Made by a program: the position numbers and the translations under genes
The notes under the pieces: model-generated
What the model was told of the DNA's origin: nothing
Databases searched by the model: none
Seen by the model: the letters and a program-made list of their open reading frames with translations, nothing else
Shown here: one piece after another, positions 14,879 to 23,601 of the stretch
How the letters are laid out: each line of letters opens with the position of its first letter
Position numbering within the stretch: position 1 is the first letter of the stretch
From: Zeimonas sp964538505
GTDB lineage: Bacteria; Pseudomonadota; Gammaproteobacteria; Burkholderiales; Burkholderiaceae_E
NCBI GenBank assembly: GCA_964538505.1
Contig: CAZIDY010000012.1
Coordinates: forward strand, 1-64,000
Direction: 5' to 3'
Length of the DNA stretch: 64,000 nt

Positions 14879-16987
14879 CGCGCGCTGCGGCTCGCCCTGC
14901 GGCACCTCTTCCTTCGGCGCACCCTCCACCGGCAGCGGGCGCGTCTCCAGCTCGGGCGCCGGCGGCAGTCCGGTGACCTCGAGGATCTCCTTCTCGTCGA
15001 GCGTCTCGCGCTCCATCAACGCCGCGACCAGCGCGTCGAGCGCAGGCCGGTGTTTCGTCAGCAGCTGCGTCGCCTCGTCGTGGCTCTTGCCGATGATGCG
15101 CAGCACCTCGGCATCGATCGCCTGCGCGGTCTCGTCGCTGAAGGGCTTGGAACCGCCGAAGCCGCCGTAGGACGGGCCGCTGAGATAGGGGTTCTCGCGC
15201 GGCGCGAGCTGCACCATGCCGAGCCGGTCGCTCATCCCCCAGCGCGTCACCATGTTGCGCGCCAGGTGCGTTGCCTGCTCGATGTCGTTCTCGGCACCCG
15301 TGGTGCGCGTGCCGTAGACGACCTCCTCGGCGACGCGCCCGCCGAGCATGCCGACGATCTTCGCGCGCAGATACGCCTCCGGATAGTTGTAGCGGTCGGC
15401 GTCGGGGCGCTGGTAGGTGACGCCGAGCGCGCGTCCACGCGGAACGATGCTCACGCGGTGCACCGGATCGGCGCCCGGAACGACCAGACCGAGCACCACG
15501 TGACCGCTCTCGTGATAGGCAATGCGCCGGCGGTCGTCGTCGCTCAGCAGCAGCGGCCGTTCGGGGCCGAGCACGATCTTCTCGAGTGCGTCGGTGAAGT
15601 CCTTCCTGCGCACCGTGTTCAGCTCGCGTCTTGCGGCGAGCAGCGCGGCCTCGTTGACGAGGTTCTTCAGGTCGGCCCCCGACAGACCCGGTGTCGCCAG
15701 CGCGATCTCCTGCAACGACACGTCGGGATCGAGCGGCACCTTGCGCGTGTGCACCTTCAGGATCTCCTCGCGTCCCTTGCGATCGGGCAGGTTGACGACG
15801 ACACGCCGGTCGAAGCGCCCCGGACGCAGCAGCGCCTTGTCGAGCACGTCGGGCTGGTTGGTTGCCGCAAGCACGATGATCCCCTCGCGGCTCGAGAAAC
15901 CGTCCATCTCGGTGAGGATCTGGTTCAGCGTCTGCTCCTGCTCGCTCGAGCCGCCGATCGCGACCTGTCCGCGCGCGCGACCGATCGCGTCGATCTCGTC
16001 GATGAAGATGATCGCCGGTGCGTGCTCGCGCGCCTGCTTGAAAAGATCGCGCACGCGTGCGGCGCCCACGCCGACGATCATCTCGACGAACTCGGCGCCG
16101 CTCATCGAGAAGAAGGGCACGCCTGCCTCGCCGGCCACCGCGCGCGCGAGCAGCGTCTTGCCGGTGCCCGGCGCACCGACGAGCAGCACGCCCTTCGGTG
16201 CCGTGCCGCCCAGTCGCTGGTACTTCGCCGGATCCTTCAGGAAGTCGACGATCTCGACGAGCTCGTCCTCGGCCTCGTCGATGCCGGCGACATCGTCGAA
16301 GCTGACCTTGTGCTCACTCTCCTGGTCGTAGCGACGCGCCCGGCTCTTGCCGATGCCCATCATTCCGCCCATCCCGCCCATGCCCTGCTGCGCGCGGCGG
16401 AACAGCCAGACGTAGGCGGCGATCAGCAGGATCGCCGGACCGAAACCGAACAGCAGCGTGGCGAGCGGGCTGGCGCCGGTCTGGATCGGCACCGCGCTGA
16501 TCTCGACGTTGTGCTCGATGAGGAAGGCCTCGAGCCCGTCATCGACGAAGGCCGGAAGCACCGTGGTGAAGGTCTCGGAGGTGCGCGGCTCCTGATGAAG
16601 CCTTTGCTCGGCGCGACTGGCCCCCGGAGCTGCCTGGCTCTGCTCGCCCGGGGGCGGCCACGTGACCGGCGAGACGAAGCGCCCCTCGATCGACTGCCCC
16701 TGGTTGTAGATCGCCTCGACGTTGCCGCGTGCGACCTCCTGCTTGAACGCGGTGTAGGGAACCGGGATCGCCTCGCCCGGCGACGGGAACAGCATCCGGA
16801 CCAGGAAGTAGTTCGCCAGCAGCACGAGCAGGAAGACGAGCCAGGTGCGACTCGGCGGCATGTTGTTGATGCGGCCCGGGCCGGGAATGTTCGGCCCGCC
16901 ACCGGCTCGATCGGGACTCGTACCGCGCGGCGCAGGCGGACGCGGCGATCGCGCGTCGTTCGTTCGGTTTCGATCGGGATCGACCAC
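14876..16987 (-). CDS. ftsH: FtsH-family ATP-dependent zinc metalloprotease
   Basis: A 703-residue membrane AAA+ protease that degrades membrane and short-lived cytosolic proteins. Transmembrane helices lie near residues 45-65 (WLVFLLVLLANYFLV) and 165-185 (LLFGFGPAILLIAAYVWLF), flanking a periplasmic domain. Walker A is GAPGTGKT, Walker B is IIFIDEIDA, the arginine-finger region reads ALLRPGRFDR, and the zinc site is HESGH. The start is GTG at 16987, with AGGAG 6 bases upstream in the 13-bp gap after pirin; the long in-frame extension lies inside pirin. A Gly/Pro-rich N-terminal extension precedes helix 1. It is probably a second, specialised FtsH rather than the housekeeping copy, judged by the missing usual neighbours. 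Confidence 0.92.
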   Translation of the reverse strand: MVDPDRNRTNDARSPRPPAPRGTSPDRAGGGPNIPGPGRINNMPPSRTWLVFLLVLLANYFLVRMLFPSPGEAIPVPYTAFKQEVARGNVEAIYNQGQSIEGRFVSPVTWPPPGEQSQAAPGASRAEQRLHQEPRTSETFTTVLPAFVDDGLEAFLIEHNVEISAVPIQTGASPLATLLFGFGPAILLIAAYVWLFRRAQQGMGGMGGMMGIGKSRARRYDQESEHKVSFDDVAGIDEAEDELVEIVDFLKDPAKYQRLGGTAPKGVLLVGAPGTGKTLLARAVAGEAGVPFFSMSGAEFVEMIVGVGAARVRDLFKQAREHAPAIIFIDEIDAIGRARGQVAIGGSSEQEQTLNQILTEMDGFSSREGIIVLAATNQPDVLDKALLRPGRFDRRVVVNLPDRKGREEILKVHTRKVPLDPDVSLQEIALATPGLSGADLKNLVNEAALLAARRELNTVRRKDFTDALEKIVLGPERPLLLSDDDRRRIAYHESGHVVLGLVVPGADPVHRVSIVPRGRALGVTYQRPDADRYNYPEAYLRAKIVGMLGGRVAEEVVYGTRTTGAENDIEQATHLARNMVTRWGMSDRLGMVQLAPRENPYLSGPSYGGFGGSKPFSDETAQAIDAEVLRIIGKSHDEATQLLTKHRPALDALVAALMERETLDEKEILEVTGLPPAPELETRPLPVEGAPKEEVPQGEPQRA

Positions 16988-17000
16988 CGTCGCTCCTCGT

Positions 17001-17906
17001 TCAGGACATCGGATTGGGAGGCACCACGCGCACCTTCGGCGGCAGTGGGATGAACTCCTCATTGTCGCCCGGCGGCAGCTTCATGCGCCCGGCCGACCAG
17101 TCGGCCTTCGCCTGCTCGATGCGCTCGCGGCTCGAGGATACGAAGTTCCACCAGATATGGCACTCGCCGACCGGCGCGCCGCCAAGCAGCATCAGCCGCG
17201 CAGCACCGACCGCCTGCAGGGCGGGGGCAGCGCCCGTGCGAAAGACGAGCAGGCGTCCGCAGTCGTATTGCGCATCGCCGCAACGCAGCTCGCCGCTCGC
17301 GACGTAGACGGCGCGCTGCTCGTGACCGTCGGGCAGCGCGATGCGCGCACCGGGCTGCAGCTCGGCGTGAACGTAGAAGAGCGGCGAATGCGTCCTCGCC
17401 GGGCTCGCGAGCCCGTAGGCCTCGCCCGCGATCACACGAAGCGACACGCCGGCCTCGTCGCCGCACGGCAGCGCCGAGGCATCGTAGTGCTCGAAGGACG
17501 GCGCGTCTTCCTCGTGCTCGCGCGGCAGCGCAACCCAGGTCTGGATGCCGTCGACCGCGCCGCCGCGCTCGCGCATGCCGTCGAAGCGCTCGGAGTGGAC
17601 GATGCCGCGGCCGGCGGTCATCCAGTTCAGTTCGCCGGGGCGGATCGGCTGCGCTGCGCCGGTGCTGTCGCGATGCATGATCTCGCCGTCGAAGAGATAG
17701 GTGACGGTCGACAACCCGATGTGCGGATGCGGACGCACATCGGCGCTGCGCGGCACCGGCGCGGGCATCTCGTGCGGCCCCATCCGATCGAAGAACACGA
17801 AGGGGCCGACCATGCGCCGGGCGCGAAAAGGCAATACACGCTCGACCTCGAAACCGCCGAGGTCGTGACGGCGCGGCTCGATTACCTGTTCGATCATCGG
17901 GTCCAT
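17001..17906 (-). CDS. Pirin family protein
   Basis: A 301-residue bicupin. The N-terminal half has the pirin metal-binding motif: RPHPHIGLSTVTYLFDGEI, with His residues at about 57 and 59, plus HRDSTG and the Glu of IVHSERF. The second cupin carries the PGARIALPDGHEQRAVYVAS segment. Pirins bind Fe and some act as quercetinase or redox sensors; the role here is unknown. The start is ATG at 17906 (MDPMIEQVIEPRR). It stops 13 bp before the ftsH start on the same strand, so the two form an operon. The next gene, YhhN, diverges from it across 139 bp. Confidence 0.92.
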   Translation of the reverse strand: MDPMIEQVIEPRRHDLGGFEVERVLPFRARRMVGPFVFFDRMGPHEMPAPVPRSADVRPHPHIGLSTVTYLFDGEIMHRDSTGAAQPIRPGELNWMTAGRGIVHSERFDGMRERGGAVDGIQTWVALPREHEEDAPSFEHYDASALPCGDEAGVSLRVIAGEAYGLASPARTHSPLFYVHAELQPGARIALPDGHEQRAVYVASGELRCGDAQYDCGRLLVFRTGAAPALQAVGAARLMLLGGAPVGECHIWWNFVSSSRERIEQAKADWSAGRMKLPPGDNEEFIPLPPKVRVVPPNPMS

Positions 17907-18045
17907 GAGCAAACGATAGCCCCGAGCGCGTGGCGGGGGCGGAAATCCGCCTTTTCGCAGCGACTTTGCATACTTGACCGTCCGCTCGCGGCGAAACCAG
18001 AATGATTTCCGCTGTCCCGTAGGGGCTCTCCGTCGAAACAGGCCA

Positions 18046-18771
18046 ATGCAGGAACGCATCATCAGCCTCGCAACACCCGCGTGGCGACGCGGCGCCTGGG
18101 TGCTCACGCTCGCTGCAATCGCCGCGATCGTCGGCGCAATGATGCGCACACCCGGCGTCGTCGACGGCTGGACGCTGCTGCACTGGATTGCCAAGCCGCT
18201 CGCCACGGCCACGATCGTCGTGCTCGTCGCACGGCACGCAGTGCCTGCGTCGGCGAAGCTGCGCACCGCAGTGCTCGCCGGGCTCGTGGGCTCGCTGCTC
18301 GGCGACGTGCTGCTGATGCTCTCGCCGCAACTCTTCGTCGCCGGCCTGCTCGCCTTCCTGCTCGCGCATCTGTGCTACCTGCGCGCGTTCGCGATCGACA
18401 CGCGATGGTTCGACGACCGGGTCGCGCTGCTCGTGCTCGCGGCGATCGGCATCGGCGTGCTCGCCGGCCTGTGGAGCGCACTGCCCGTGCCGCTGAAGGC
18501 GCCGGTGCTCGCCTACGTCGTCGTCATCGTCGCGATGGCGGCGCAGGCCTTCGCCCGTCGACGCGAGCATCCTTCGCGCGCGACGACCGCCGCCGCGATC
18601 GGCGCTACCTTGTTCGTTGCCTCCGATGCACTGCTCGCGATCGACCGCTTCCGCACGCCAATTCCGCTCGCGCCGCTGTGGGTGCTCGCCACCTACTGGC
18701 TCGCACAATGGGGCATCGCGCAGAGCGTGCGCGAAGCGACTGCGTCAGATGCAAGGTCGCAGGCCCGCTGA
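18046..18771 (+). CDS. YhhN family membrane protein (lysoplasmalogenase-like)
   Basis: A 241-residue protein with about eight hydrophobic helices. Family-typical elements are KPLATATIVVL (about residues 50-60), GLVGSLLGDVLLML with the conserved G-D pair, FLLAHLCYLRAF and FVASDALLAIDRF near the end. YhhN/TMEM86 proteins include lysoplasmalogenases that cleave the vinyl-ether bond of lysoplasmalogens; activity in bacteria is variably supported. The ATG at 18046 starts just before the first helix; an in-frame ATG 24 codons upstream adds only basic residues. The cupin gene follows 11 bp downstream, so they are likely co-transcribed. Confidence 0.85.
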   Translation: MQERIISLATPAWRRGAWVLTLAAIAAIVGAMMRTPGVVDGWTLLHWIAKPLATATIVVLVARHAVPASAKLRTAVLAGLVGSLLGDVLLMLSPQLFVAGLLAFLLAHLCYLRAFAIDTRWFDDRVALLVLAAIGIGVLAGLWSALPVPLKAPVLAYVVVIVAMAAQAFARRREHPSRATTAAAIGATLFVASDALLAIDRFRTPIPLAPLWVLATYWLAQWGIAQSVREATASDARSQAR

Positions 18772-18782
18772 GGAGACCGACG

Positions 18783-19112
18783 ATGCAGATGCACGACATC
18801 CCCTTCGGAACGACCGACTGGTCGACGATCGAGCCGACCGAGCACGCCGGCGAGCGCGGCCGTGCGTACTGGCGCACGCGGCAGTTCGGTGCGATCCGCG
18901 TGCGCATGGTCGAGTACACCCCCGGCTACGTCGCCGATCACTGGTGCACGAAGGGGCACATCCTGCTGTGCGTCGACGGCGAGCTGCACACCGAACTGGC
19001 CGACGGACGCCGCTTCACGCTGACACCGGGCACGAGCTACCAGGTAGCCGACGGCGCCGAGCCGCATCGCTCGAGCACCGAGCGCGGGGCAAAGCTCTTC
19101 ATCGTCGATTGA
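18783..19112 (+). CDS. Small cupin with DHWC motif
   Basis: A 109-residue single-domain cupin. The stretch YVADHWCTKGHILLCVDGEL (about residues 50-69) holds the metal-type His residues, and LTPGTSYQVADGAEPHRS follows in the second cupin motif. It resembles the small-cupin family annotated for a D-H-C-W type motif; here the order read is D-H-W-C. Function is unknown. GAGGAGACC precedes the ATG at 18783. It ends 5 bp before the convergent DUF488 gene. Confidence 0.82.
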   Translation: MQMHDIPFGTTDWSTIEPTEHAGERGRAYWRTRQFGAIRVRMVEYTPGYVADHWCTKGHILLCVDGELHTELADGRRFTLTPGTSYQVADGAEPHRSSTERGAKLFIVD

Positions 19113-19117
19113 ACGCG

Positions 19118-19651
19118 TCACGCCCCGTACTCGAGCCGGCCGTCGACGATCGACGCGGCCGACGTGTACGGATGCTCCTTCGCCGATCCTTCGACAAGCA
19201 CGTGCAGCACGCACCAGCCCTGCGCCTTGAGCGCGTCGGCGATCATCGACCGGTGGCATCGCCACCAGACCGCCTCTGAACACATGATCGCGGTGCGCGA
19301 CGAATCAGCGAGCGAGGCGAGCCGCGCGAGCGCTTCGGCGAAGGCCGGCGTGTCCATGTAGTCGGCATAGCCGCGAAAGGAAGGATTGCGCCAGATGGTG
19401 TGCGGCGAGTCTTCCCGCGTCGCACGGCGTCCGCCCAGATCGGGAAACGCAAGGTAGCCGACGTCCGCTTCATCGAGCGCTGCGGCGAGCGCCTCCGGAT
19501 TGAAGTGCGGGTACTTACGCGAGCCTGCATGCCGACGCACATCGGCGACGCATTCGATGCGGTGCGCGCGCAGCAGCGAGACGAAGTCTTCGATCGTTCT
19601 CGACGAGTGGCCGATCGTCCAGATGCGGTGATCGGCGGCGCTCATCTGCAC
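19118..19651 (-). CDS. DUF488 family protein
   Basis: A 177-residue protein that starts with the hallmark IWTIGHSSRTIEDFVSLL and continues with the conserved VADVRRHAGSRKYPHFN. A C-terminal CSEAVWWRCHRSMIAD contains the Cys and the CHR element of the family. DUF488 proteins have an alpha/beta fold of unresolved biochemical role. Either of two closely spaced ATGs (codons 1 and 3) may start translation. It converges on the cupin gene with only 5 bp between the stops and diverges from nothing upstream (the EamA gene ends 69 bp away on the same strand). Confidence 0.88.
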   Translation of the reverse strand: MQMSAADHRIWTIGHSSRTIEDFVSLLRAHRIECVADVRRHAGSRKYPHFNPEALAAALDEADVGYLAFPDLGGRRATREDSPHTIWRNPSFRGYADYMDTPAFAEALARLASLADSSRTAIMCSEAVWWRCHRSMIADALKAQGWCVLHVLVEGSAKEHPYTSAASIVDGRLEYGA

Positions 19652-19720
19652 GAACTCATCTGCGCGAACCTAAGCCGACATCATCGCCGCGCGCAAGCCG
19701 AAGGCAACGACGCGATCGTT

Positions 19721-20650
19721 TCATTCCCTGCGCAACGCCAATGCGACCCCGCCGAGCGTGAGTGCGAGCGCCAACCACTGCACGGCACCGAGCGGCTCGC
19801 CGAGCGTCACCGCCGCCGAAACGACGCCGACCACCGGCGTGAGCAGCGTTGCCATCGAAGCCGTCTGCGGCGGCAGTCGCCGCAGCGCCGCGAACCACGT
19901 CAGGTAGCAGACACCCATCGGAACGACGGTCGTGTATGCGAGCGCCAGCCAGCCGCCAGGCGACAGGGCCTGCAGTCGCGGCTGCTCGACGACGATTCCG
20001 TAGACGAGCATCGGCAGGCAGCCGAGGCCGACCTGCCACGCCACCGACGCAAGCGGCGCAAGCGGCAGCGACGAGCGCCAGACGACGGTGCCGAGCGCGA
20101 ACAGCACCGCCGCCGAAAGCGTGAGCAGCACGCCGGGCATCTTCTGCAGGCCGACGGCAACGCCCTGCGCACCGAGCAGCACAACCACGCCGGCAAAGCC
20201 GAGCACGAGCGCTGCAACGCCGACCGCATTCGGCCGCGCGCCGAGTACCGGCCAGGCGAACAGCATCGCCCAGATCGGCATCGTGTAGACGAGCAGCGCG
20301 GCCTCGCCCGCGTCGAGCCACAGCAGCGACACCGTCGAAAAGCCCATCCACGCGAAGACGTTGACGAAGGCCGCGCCGAGCAGGCGTGGCCGGATCTCGC
20401 GCGGAATCGCCAGCGACTCGCCACGCGCCAGTGCGAGCGCGCCGATGCCGATCGCGGCGACCACGCCAGCGCTGCCGCGTGCCGACAGCGGCGGCCACTC
20501 CTGCAGCAGCATCTTCATGATCGGCCAGTTCACGCCCCAGCCGACCGCGGTGACGACCAGGCACGCAATCCCGATCGCGCGCTGCGATGCAGCAGCACGA
20601 AGGGGGGTCAGACCACGGTTTCCCCCTGCTTCGTTTTCCCCTTCGCGCAT
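19721..20650 (-). CDS. EamA/DMT family transporter with repeat-encoded N-terminus
   Basis: A 309-residue inner-membrane protein with ten hydrophobic helices arranged as two EamA repeats (about residues 27-155 and 165-300). Examples are VGWGVNWPIMKMLLQEWPP in repeat one and LALAYTTVVPMGVCYLTWFA in repeat two. It should export or import a small metabolite of unknown nature. The only in-frame start I find is the ATG at 20648-20650, which lies in the loop of palindromic repeat copy B. The first residues, MREGENEAGGNRGLTPLRA, are therefore written by the repeat and are not typical of the family. Confidence 0.85.
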   Translation of the reverse strand: MREGENEAGGNRGLTPLRAAASQRAIGIACLVVTAVGWGVNWPIMKMLLQEWPPLSARGSAGVVAAIGIGALALARGESLAIPREIRPRLLGAAFVNVFAWMGFSTVSLLWLDAGEAALLVYTMPIWAMLFAWPVLGARPNAVGVAALVLGFAGVVVLLGAQGVAVGLQKMPGVLLTLSAAVLFALGTVVWRSSLPLAPLASVAWQVGLGCLPMLVYGIVVEQPRLQALSPGGWLALAYTTVVPMGVCYLTWFAALRRLPPQTASMATLLTPVVGVVSAAVTLGEPLGAVQWLALALTLGGVALALRRE

Positions 20651-20682
20651 CTGAAAACCGGGGGAAACCGTGGTCTGACCCC
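20604..20682. repeat. Palindromic repeat, copy B, long-loop version
   Basis: Arms of 23 bases (20604-20626 and 20660-20682) are perfect complements with the same GGGGTCAGACCACGGTTT core as copies A and C. A 33-base loop separates them. The loop holds the start codon of the EamA transporter. The right arm ends 11 bp before the FMN reductase stop codon at 20693. Confidence 0.88.
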
Positions 20683-20692
20683 GGTTTTCCGT

Positions 20693-21250
20693 TCACTTCC
20701 CTACGAACCGCTCCACCCACTTCACATACGTATCCACAAACCCCTGCAGGAACTTCTTCGTGGAGTCGTTCGCAATCGTGCCGTCCGGCGCGATCAGATC
20801 GTTCTGGAAGTGAAGGAACACTTCCGGTTGACCGAGCGTCGGCACATCAAGGTATCCCAGGGTGATGCGCAGGTGCTGTTGCGCGATGGCGGTGCCGATC
20901 GAGCCGATCGACGTGCCGATCACGGCCCCGGGCTTTCCGGCGAAGGAGTTCTTGCCCCAGGGACGCGAAGCGATGTCGATCGCGTTCTTCAGCACACCGG
21001 GCACTGAGCGGTTGTACTCGGGCGTGACGAATAGCAGCGCCTGCGAAGATTCGATGTCCTGCTTGAGTCGCTGCGCATTCGGCGGATAGCTGGCGTCGAA
21101 GTCCTGCGTGTAGAGCGGGAGATCGTCGATACGCACGTGCTCGAACCTGAGCTCCTTCGGTGCGAGCTTCTCCACTGCGCGGGCAAGGCGCCGGTTGAAC
21201 GAGTCCTGGCGCAGGCTGCCGACCAGCACAGCCACTTTGCATTCTTTCAT
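20693..21250 (-). CDS. NADPH-dependent FMN reductase
   Basis: A 185-residue flavodoxin-fold protein. VLVGSLRQDSFNRRLARA near residues 8-25 is the phosphate-binding loop of the NADPH_FMN_red family, and VTPEYNRSVPGVLKNAID is its conserved P-E-Y-N-x-S-x-P-x-x-L-K-N motif. This places it with chromate/azo/quinone reductases such as ChrR and YieF. It probably reduces quinones or other acceptors with NADPH via FMN. AAGGAGGGCCTGCCG before the ATG at 21250 gives a strong start. It may be co-transcribed with the EamA gene downstream, though repeat copy B lies between. Confidence 0.92.
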   Translation of the reverse strand: MKECKVAVLVGSLRQDSFNRRLARAVEKLAPKELRFEHVRIDDLPLYTQDFDASYPPNAQRLKQDIESSQALLFVTPEYNRSVPGVLKNAIDIASRPWGKNSFAGKPGAVIGTSIGSIGTAIAQQHLRITLGYLDVPTLGQPEVFLHFQNDLIAPDGTIANDSTKKFLQGFVDTYVKWVERFVGK

Positions 21251-21416
21251 CGGCAGGCCCTCCTTGATCGAGCAGCCATCGTAGCAGCGCCGATGCTGCA
21301 GGAAGCGGATCCCGGCGCAGCCGCACGGCATTGCGCCTGAGCGACAATCGCGCCGGAGCCGAATCGATGGCTCATGGTGTCCTGTCCAACGCAGCGCCGT
21401 TTCACCGGAGCCCCAC

Positions 21417-23036
21417 TTGCCGATCTCTCCGCCCGACGCACCGTTGCGTCCGGTTCCCTCGACCTCCGCCTGGGCACCGCTGAAGCTGCCCGTATTCCGG
21501 ATGTTGTGGGCCGCCTGGATGGCGGCAAACACGACGATGTGGATGAACGACGTCGCGGCCGCGTGGCTGATGAGCACGCTGACGCCGTCGCCGGTGATGG
21601 TCGCGCTCGTGCAGACCGCTTCGACGCTGCCCGTGTTCCTGCTCGGCCTGGGTAGCGGCGCCCTCGCCGACATCCTCGATCGACGCCGATTTCTCGTCGT
21701 GACGCAGTTCTGGGTTGCCGGCACCGCGACGCTGCTGTGCCTGGCCACGCTGTCGGGCGTGATCGACCCGGTGCTCCTGCTCGTGCTCGTGTTCCTGAAC
21801 GGCATCGGGCTGGCGATGCGCTGGCCGGTGTACTCGGCGATCGTGCCGAACCTCGTTCCGCGCGTGCAGCTGCCTGCGGCGCTCGCGCTGAACGGCGTCG
21901 CGATGAACGCATCGCGCATCGTCGGGCCGATCGTCGCCGGTGCGCTGATCGCAACCGCCGGTACCGAGTACGTCTTCGTGCTGAACGCGCTGTTGTCGCT
22001 CGCCGCCGCGATGGTGATCCTGCAATGGAAGACCGAGAAGAAGACCAGCGCGCTGCCCGGCGAACGTTTCCTCGGCGCGATCCGCGTCGGCGTGCAGTAC
22101 GTGCGCCAGTCCGACCGGATGCGTTCGGTGCTGCTGCACGTGCTGATCTTCTTCAGCCAGTCCACCGCGCTGATCGCGCTGCTGCCGCTGCTCGCACGGC
22201 AGATCGACAACGGCTCGGCGACGACCTTCACGCTGCTCCTCGCGTCGATGGGCGTCGGCGCGATCATTTCGGCCTTCGTGCTGCCGAAGTTCCGCTCGAC
22301 GACGACGCGTGACGACCTGCTGCGCAACGGCTCGCACGTGCAGGCGCTGGCAATGGCCGGGGTCGCCTTCTCGCCGAACCTTTGGGTCGCGGTGCCGACG
22401 ATGATGATCGCCGGCGGCGCATGGCTGATCGCGGCCAACTCGCTGTCGGTCTCCGCGCAGCTCGCGCTGCCCGACTGGGTGCGCGCCCGCGGCATGTCGA
22501 TCTACCAGGTCGCGCTGATGGGCGGCGCCGGGCTCGGCGCAGCGCTCTGGGGCCAGGTCGCCGCCTGGACCGACGTGCGCACGAGCGTGGCCGCGGCGGC
22601 GGTGGTCGGCACCACGCTGCTGTGGCTGATGCGGCATCGCGCGATCCAGGGCGGCATCGAGGAGGACCTCACGCCGCAGGCGTGGAAGGCGCCGGTCACG
22701 CGCGATCCGATCGACCCCGCCGCCGGGCCGGTGCTGACGACGATCGAGTACCGCGTCGATCCGGCGCGCGTCGACGAGTTTCGCAGCGTGATGCAGGAGA
22801 CGCGGCGCAGCCGCCTGCGAGGCGGAGTGCTGTCGTGGGAGCTGTTTCGCGACACGCTGGACCCGGATCGCTTCATCGAGTACTTCATCGACGAAACCTG
22901 GGTCGAGCATCTGCGACGCTTCGACCGCTTCACCGTTTCCGACATCGCGCTGCGCCAGCGACGGCTTGCGCTGCACGTCGGCGACACGCCGCCAGTGGTG
23001 ACACGCAGCATTGCCCAGCCGCTCGAGCGCGACTAG
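21417..23036 (+). CDS. MFS_3-type transporter with C-terminal monooxygenase-like domain
   Basis: A 539-residue protein. Residues about 20-420 carry twelve transmembrane segments in the EntS-like MFS_3 arrangement, with LGSGALADILDRRRFLVVTQ as the inter-helix 2-3 motif and MNASRIVGPIVAGAL later. The last 100 residues leave the membrane and resemble an antibiotic-biosynthesis-monooxygenase (ABM) dimeric fold: TIEYRVDPARVDEFRSVMQE, then RDTLDPDRFIEYFIDETWVE. The transporter-plus-ABM form is known for this group. The start is TTG at 21417, with GGAG 7 bases upstream; no ATG is available near. It diverges from the FMN reductase gene. Confidence 0.88.
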   Translation: MPISPPDAPLRPVPSTSAWAPLKLPVFRMLWAAWMAANTTMWMNDVAAAWLMSTLTPSPVMVALVQTASTLPVFLLGLGSGALADILDRRRFLVVTQFWVAGTATLLCLATLSGVIDPVLLLVLVFLNGIGLAMRWPVYSAIVPNLVPRVQLPAALALNGVAMNASRIVGPIVAGALIATAGTEYVFVLNALLSLAAAMVILQWKTEKKTSALPGERFLGAIRVGVQYVRQSDRMRSVLLHVLIFFSQSTALIALLPLLARQIDNGSATTFTLLLASMGVGAIISAFVLPKFRSTTTRDDLLRNGSHVQALAMAGVAFSPNLWVAVPTMMIAGGAWLIAANSLSVSAQLALPDWVRARGMSIYQVALMGGAGLGAALWGQVAAWTDVRTSVAAAAVVGTTLLWLMRHRAIQGGIEEDLTPQAWKAPVTRDPIDPAAGPVLTTIEYRVDPARVDEFRSVMQETRRSRLRGGVLSWELFRDTLDPDRFIEYFIDETWVEHLRRFDRFTVSDIALRQRRLALHVGDTPPVVTRSIAQPLERD

Positions 23037-23054
23037 GAACGCGGGCCCGGCGAA

Positions 23055-23060
23055 TATAAT
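23055..23060 (+). promoter_or_regulatory. Consensus -10 box of the DUF2946 gene
   Basis: A perfect TATAAT ends only 9 bp before the ATG at 23070. The predicted transcript would start at about 23067, giving a leaderless or nearly leaderless mRNA. No good -35 is visible 16-18 bp upstream, so an activator may be needed. Confidence 0.5.
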
Positions 23061-23069
23061 CGCCCGCAG

Positions 23070-23480
23070 ATGCAGCCCTTCCGACGTCGCCGCAGCCGCC
23101 GACTTCTCGCCGCGATCGCCTGCCTGGCTTTTGTCCTGCAGGGATTCGTCCCGTCGATCGCGCAGGCTGTCGCGAGCATGGCACGCTCGCAGCTGTATCC
23201 CGGCGAGCTCTGCTCGGCCGACCTGCACGGCGCGCGGCTGCGCCTGGCCGAGGCGATCGCCGCCGAAGCACCGGCCTCCGAACGATCGGTACCCCAGGTC
23301 GCGCATTGCCCGTTCTGCTCGCTGCCGGCAGGCGGCGACATGCCGATCCCGAACGCGGAAATCCAGGACTTTCCGCTCGCGTCCGTCGAAGATGTGCTGC
23401 CGGCCGTCTCGCTCGACGTACCCGTGACACGACCGGCGCAATGGCGTCCGCACACGCCGCGTGCCCCTCCTTGCGGTTGA
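23070..23480 (+). CDS. DUF2946-like exported protein, copper-island member
   Basis: A 136-residue protein with an Arg-rich start (MQPFRRRRSRRLLAAIACLA) and a signal peptide ending near residue 33 (AQAVA). The centre holds HCPFCSLPAGGDMP (about residues 80-93), a His-Cys-x-x-Cys element seen in DUF2946 proteins. Such proteins occur in copper-responsive gene groups. That fits the neighbours: a PCu(A)C copper chaperone 121 bp downstream, then NnrS and a CopZ-like protein. Family assignment is tentative because only the motif and layout support it. No Shine-Dalgarno is visible before the ATG, agreeing with the short leader. Confidence 0.65.
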   Translation: MQPFRRRRSRRLLAAIACLAFVLQGFVPSIAQAVASMARSQLYPGELCSADLHGARLRLAEAIAAEAPASERSVPQVAHCPFCSLPAGGDMPIPNAEIQDFPLASVEDVLPAVSLDVPVTRPAQWRPHTPRAPPCG

Positions 23481-23601
23481 AGAGCCTTCCCCGAAAAAGA
23501 AGCCGGCTCCGCCGGCGTACCCCGATTTCTCTGCTGTCGCCCCGATCGGTCGGTAACAGGTACCGACTTTGGGCGAACGGCACCGATGGACAGGATCAAC
23601 G

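Noticed and set aside
14800..14880. Repeat copy A as an IS end
   Set aside because: No transposase or target duplication is near any of the three copies, so they are reported as repeats only.
15050..17053. A 667-codon open frame on the plus strand opposite ftsH
   Set aside because: It is antisense to an unmistakable FtsH. Its composition is the Arg/Ala/Asp/His mix produced by reading GC-rich codons backwards. No motif or ribosome site was found.
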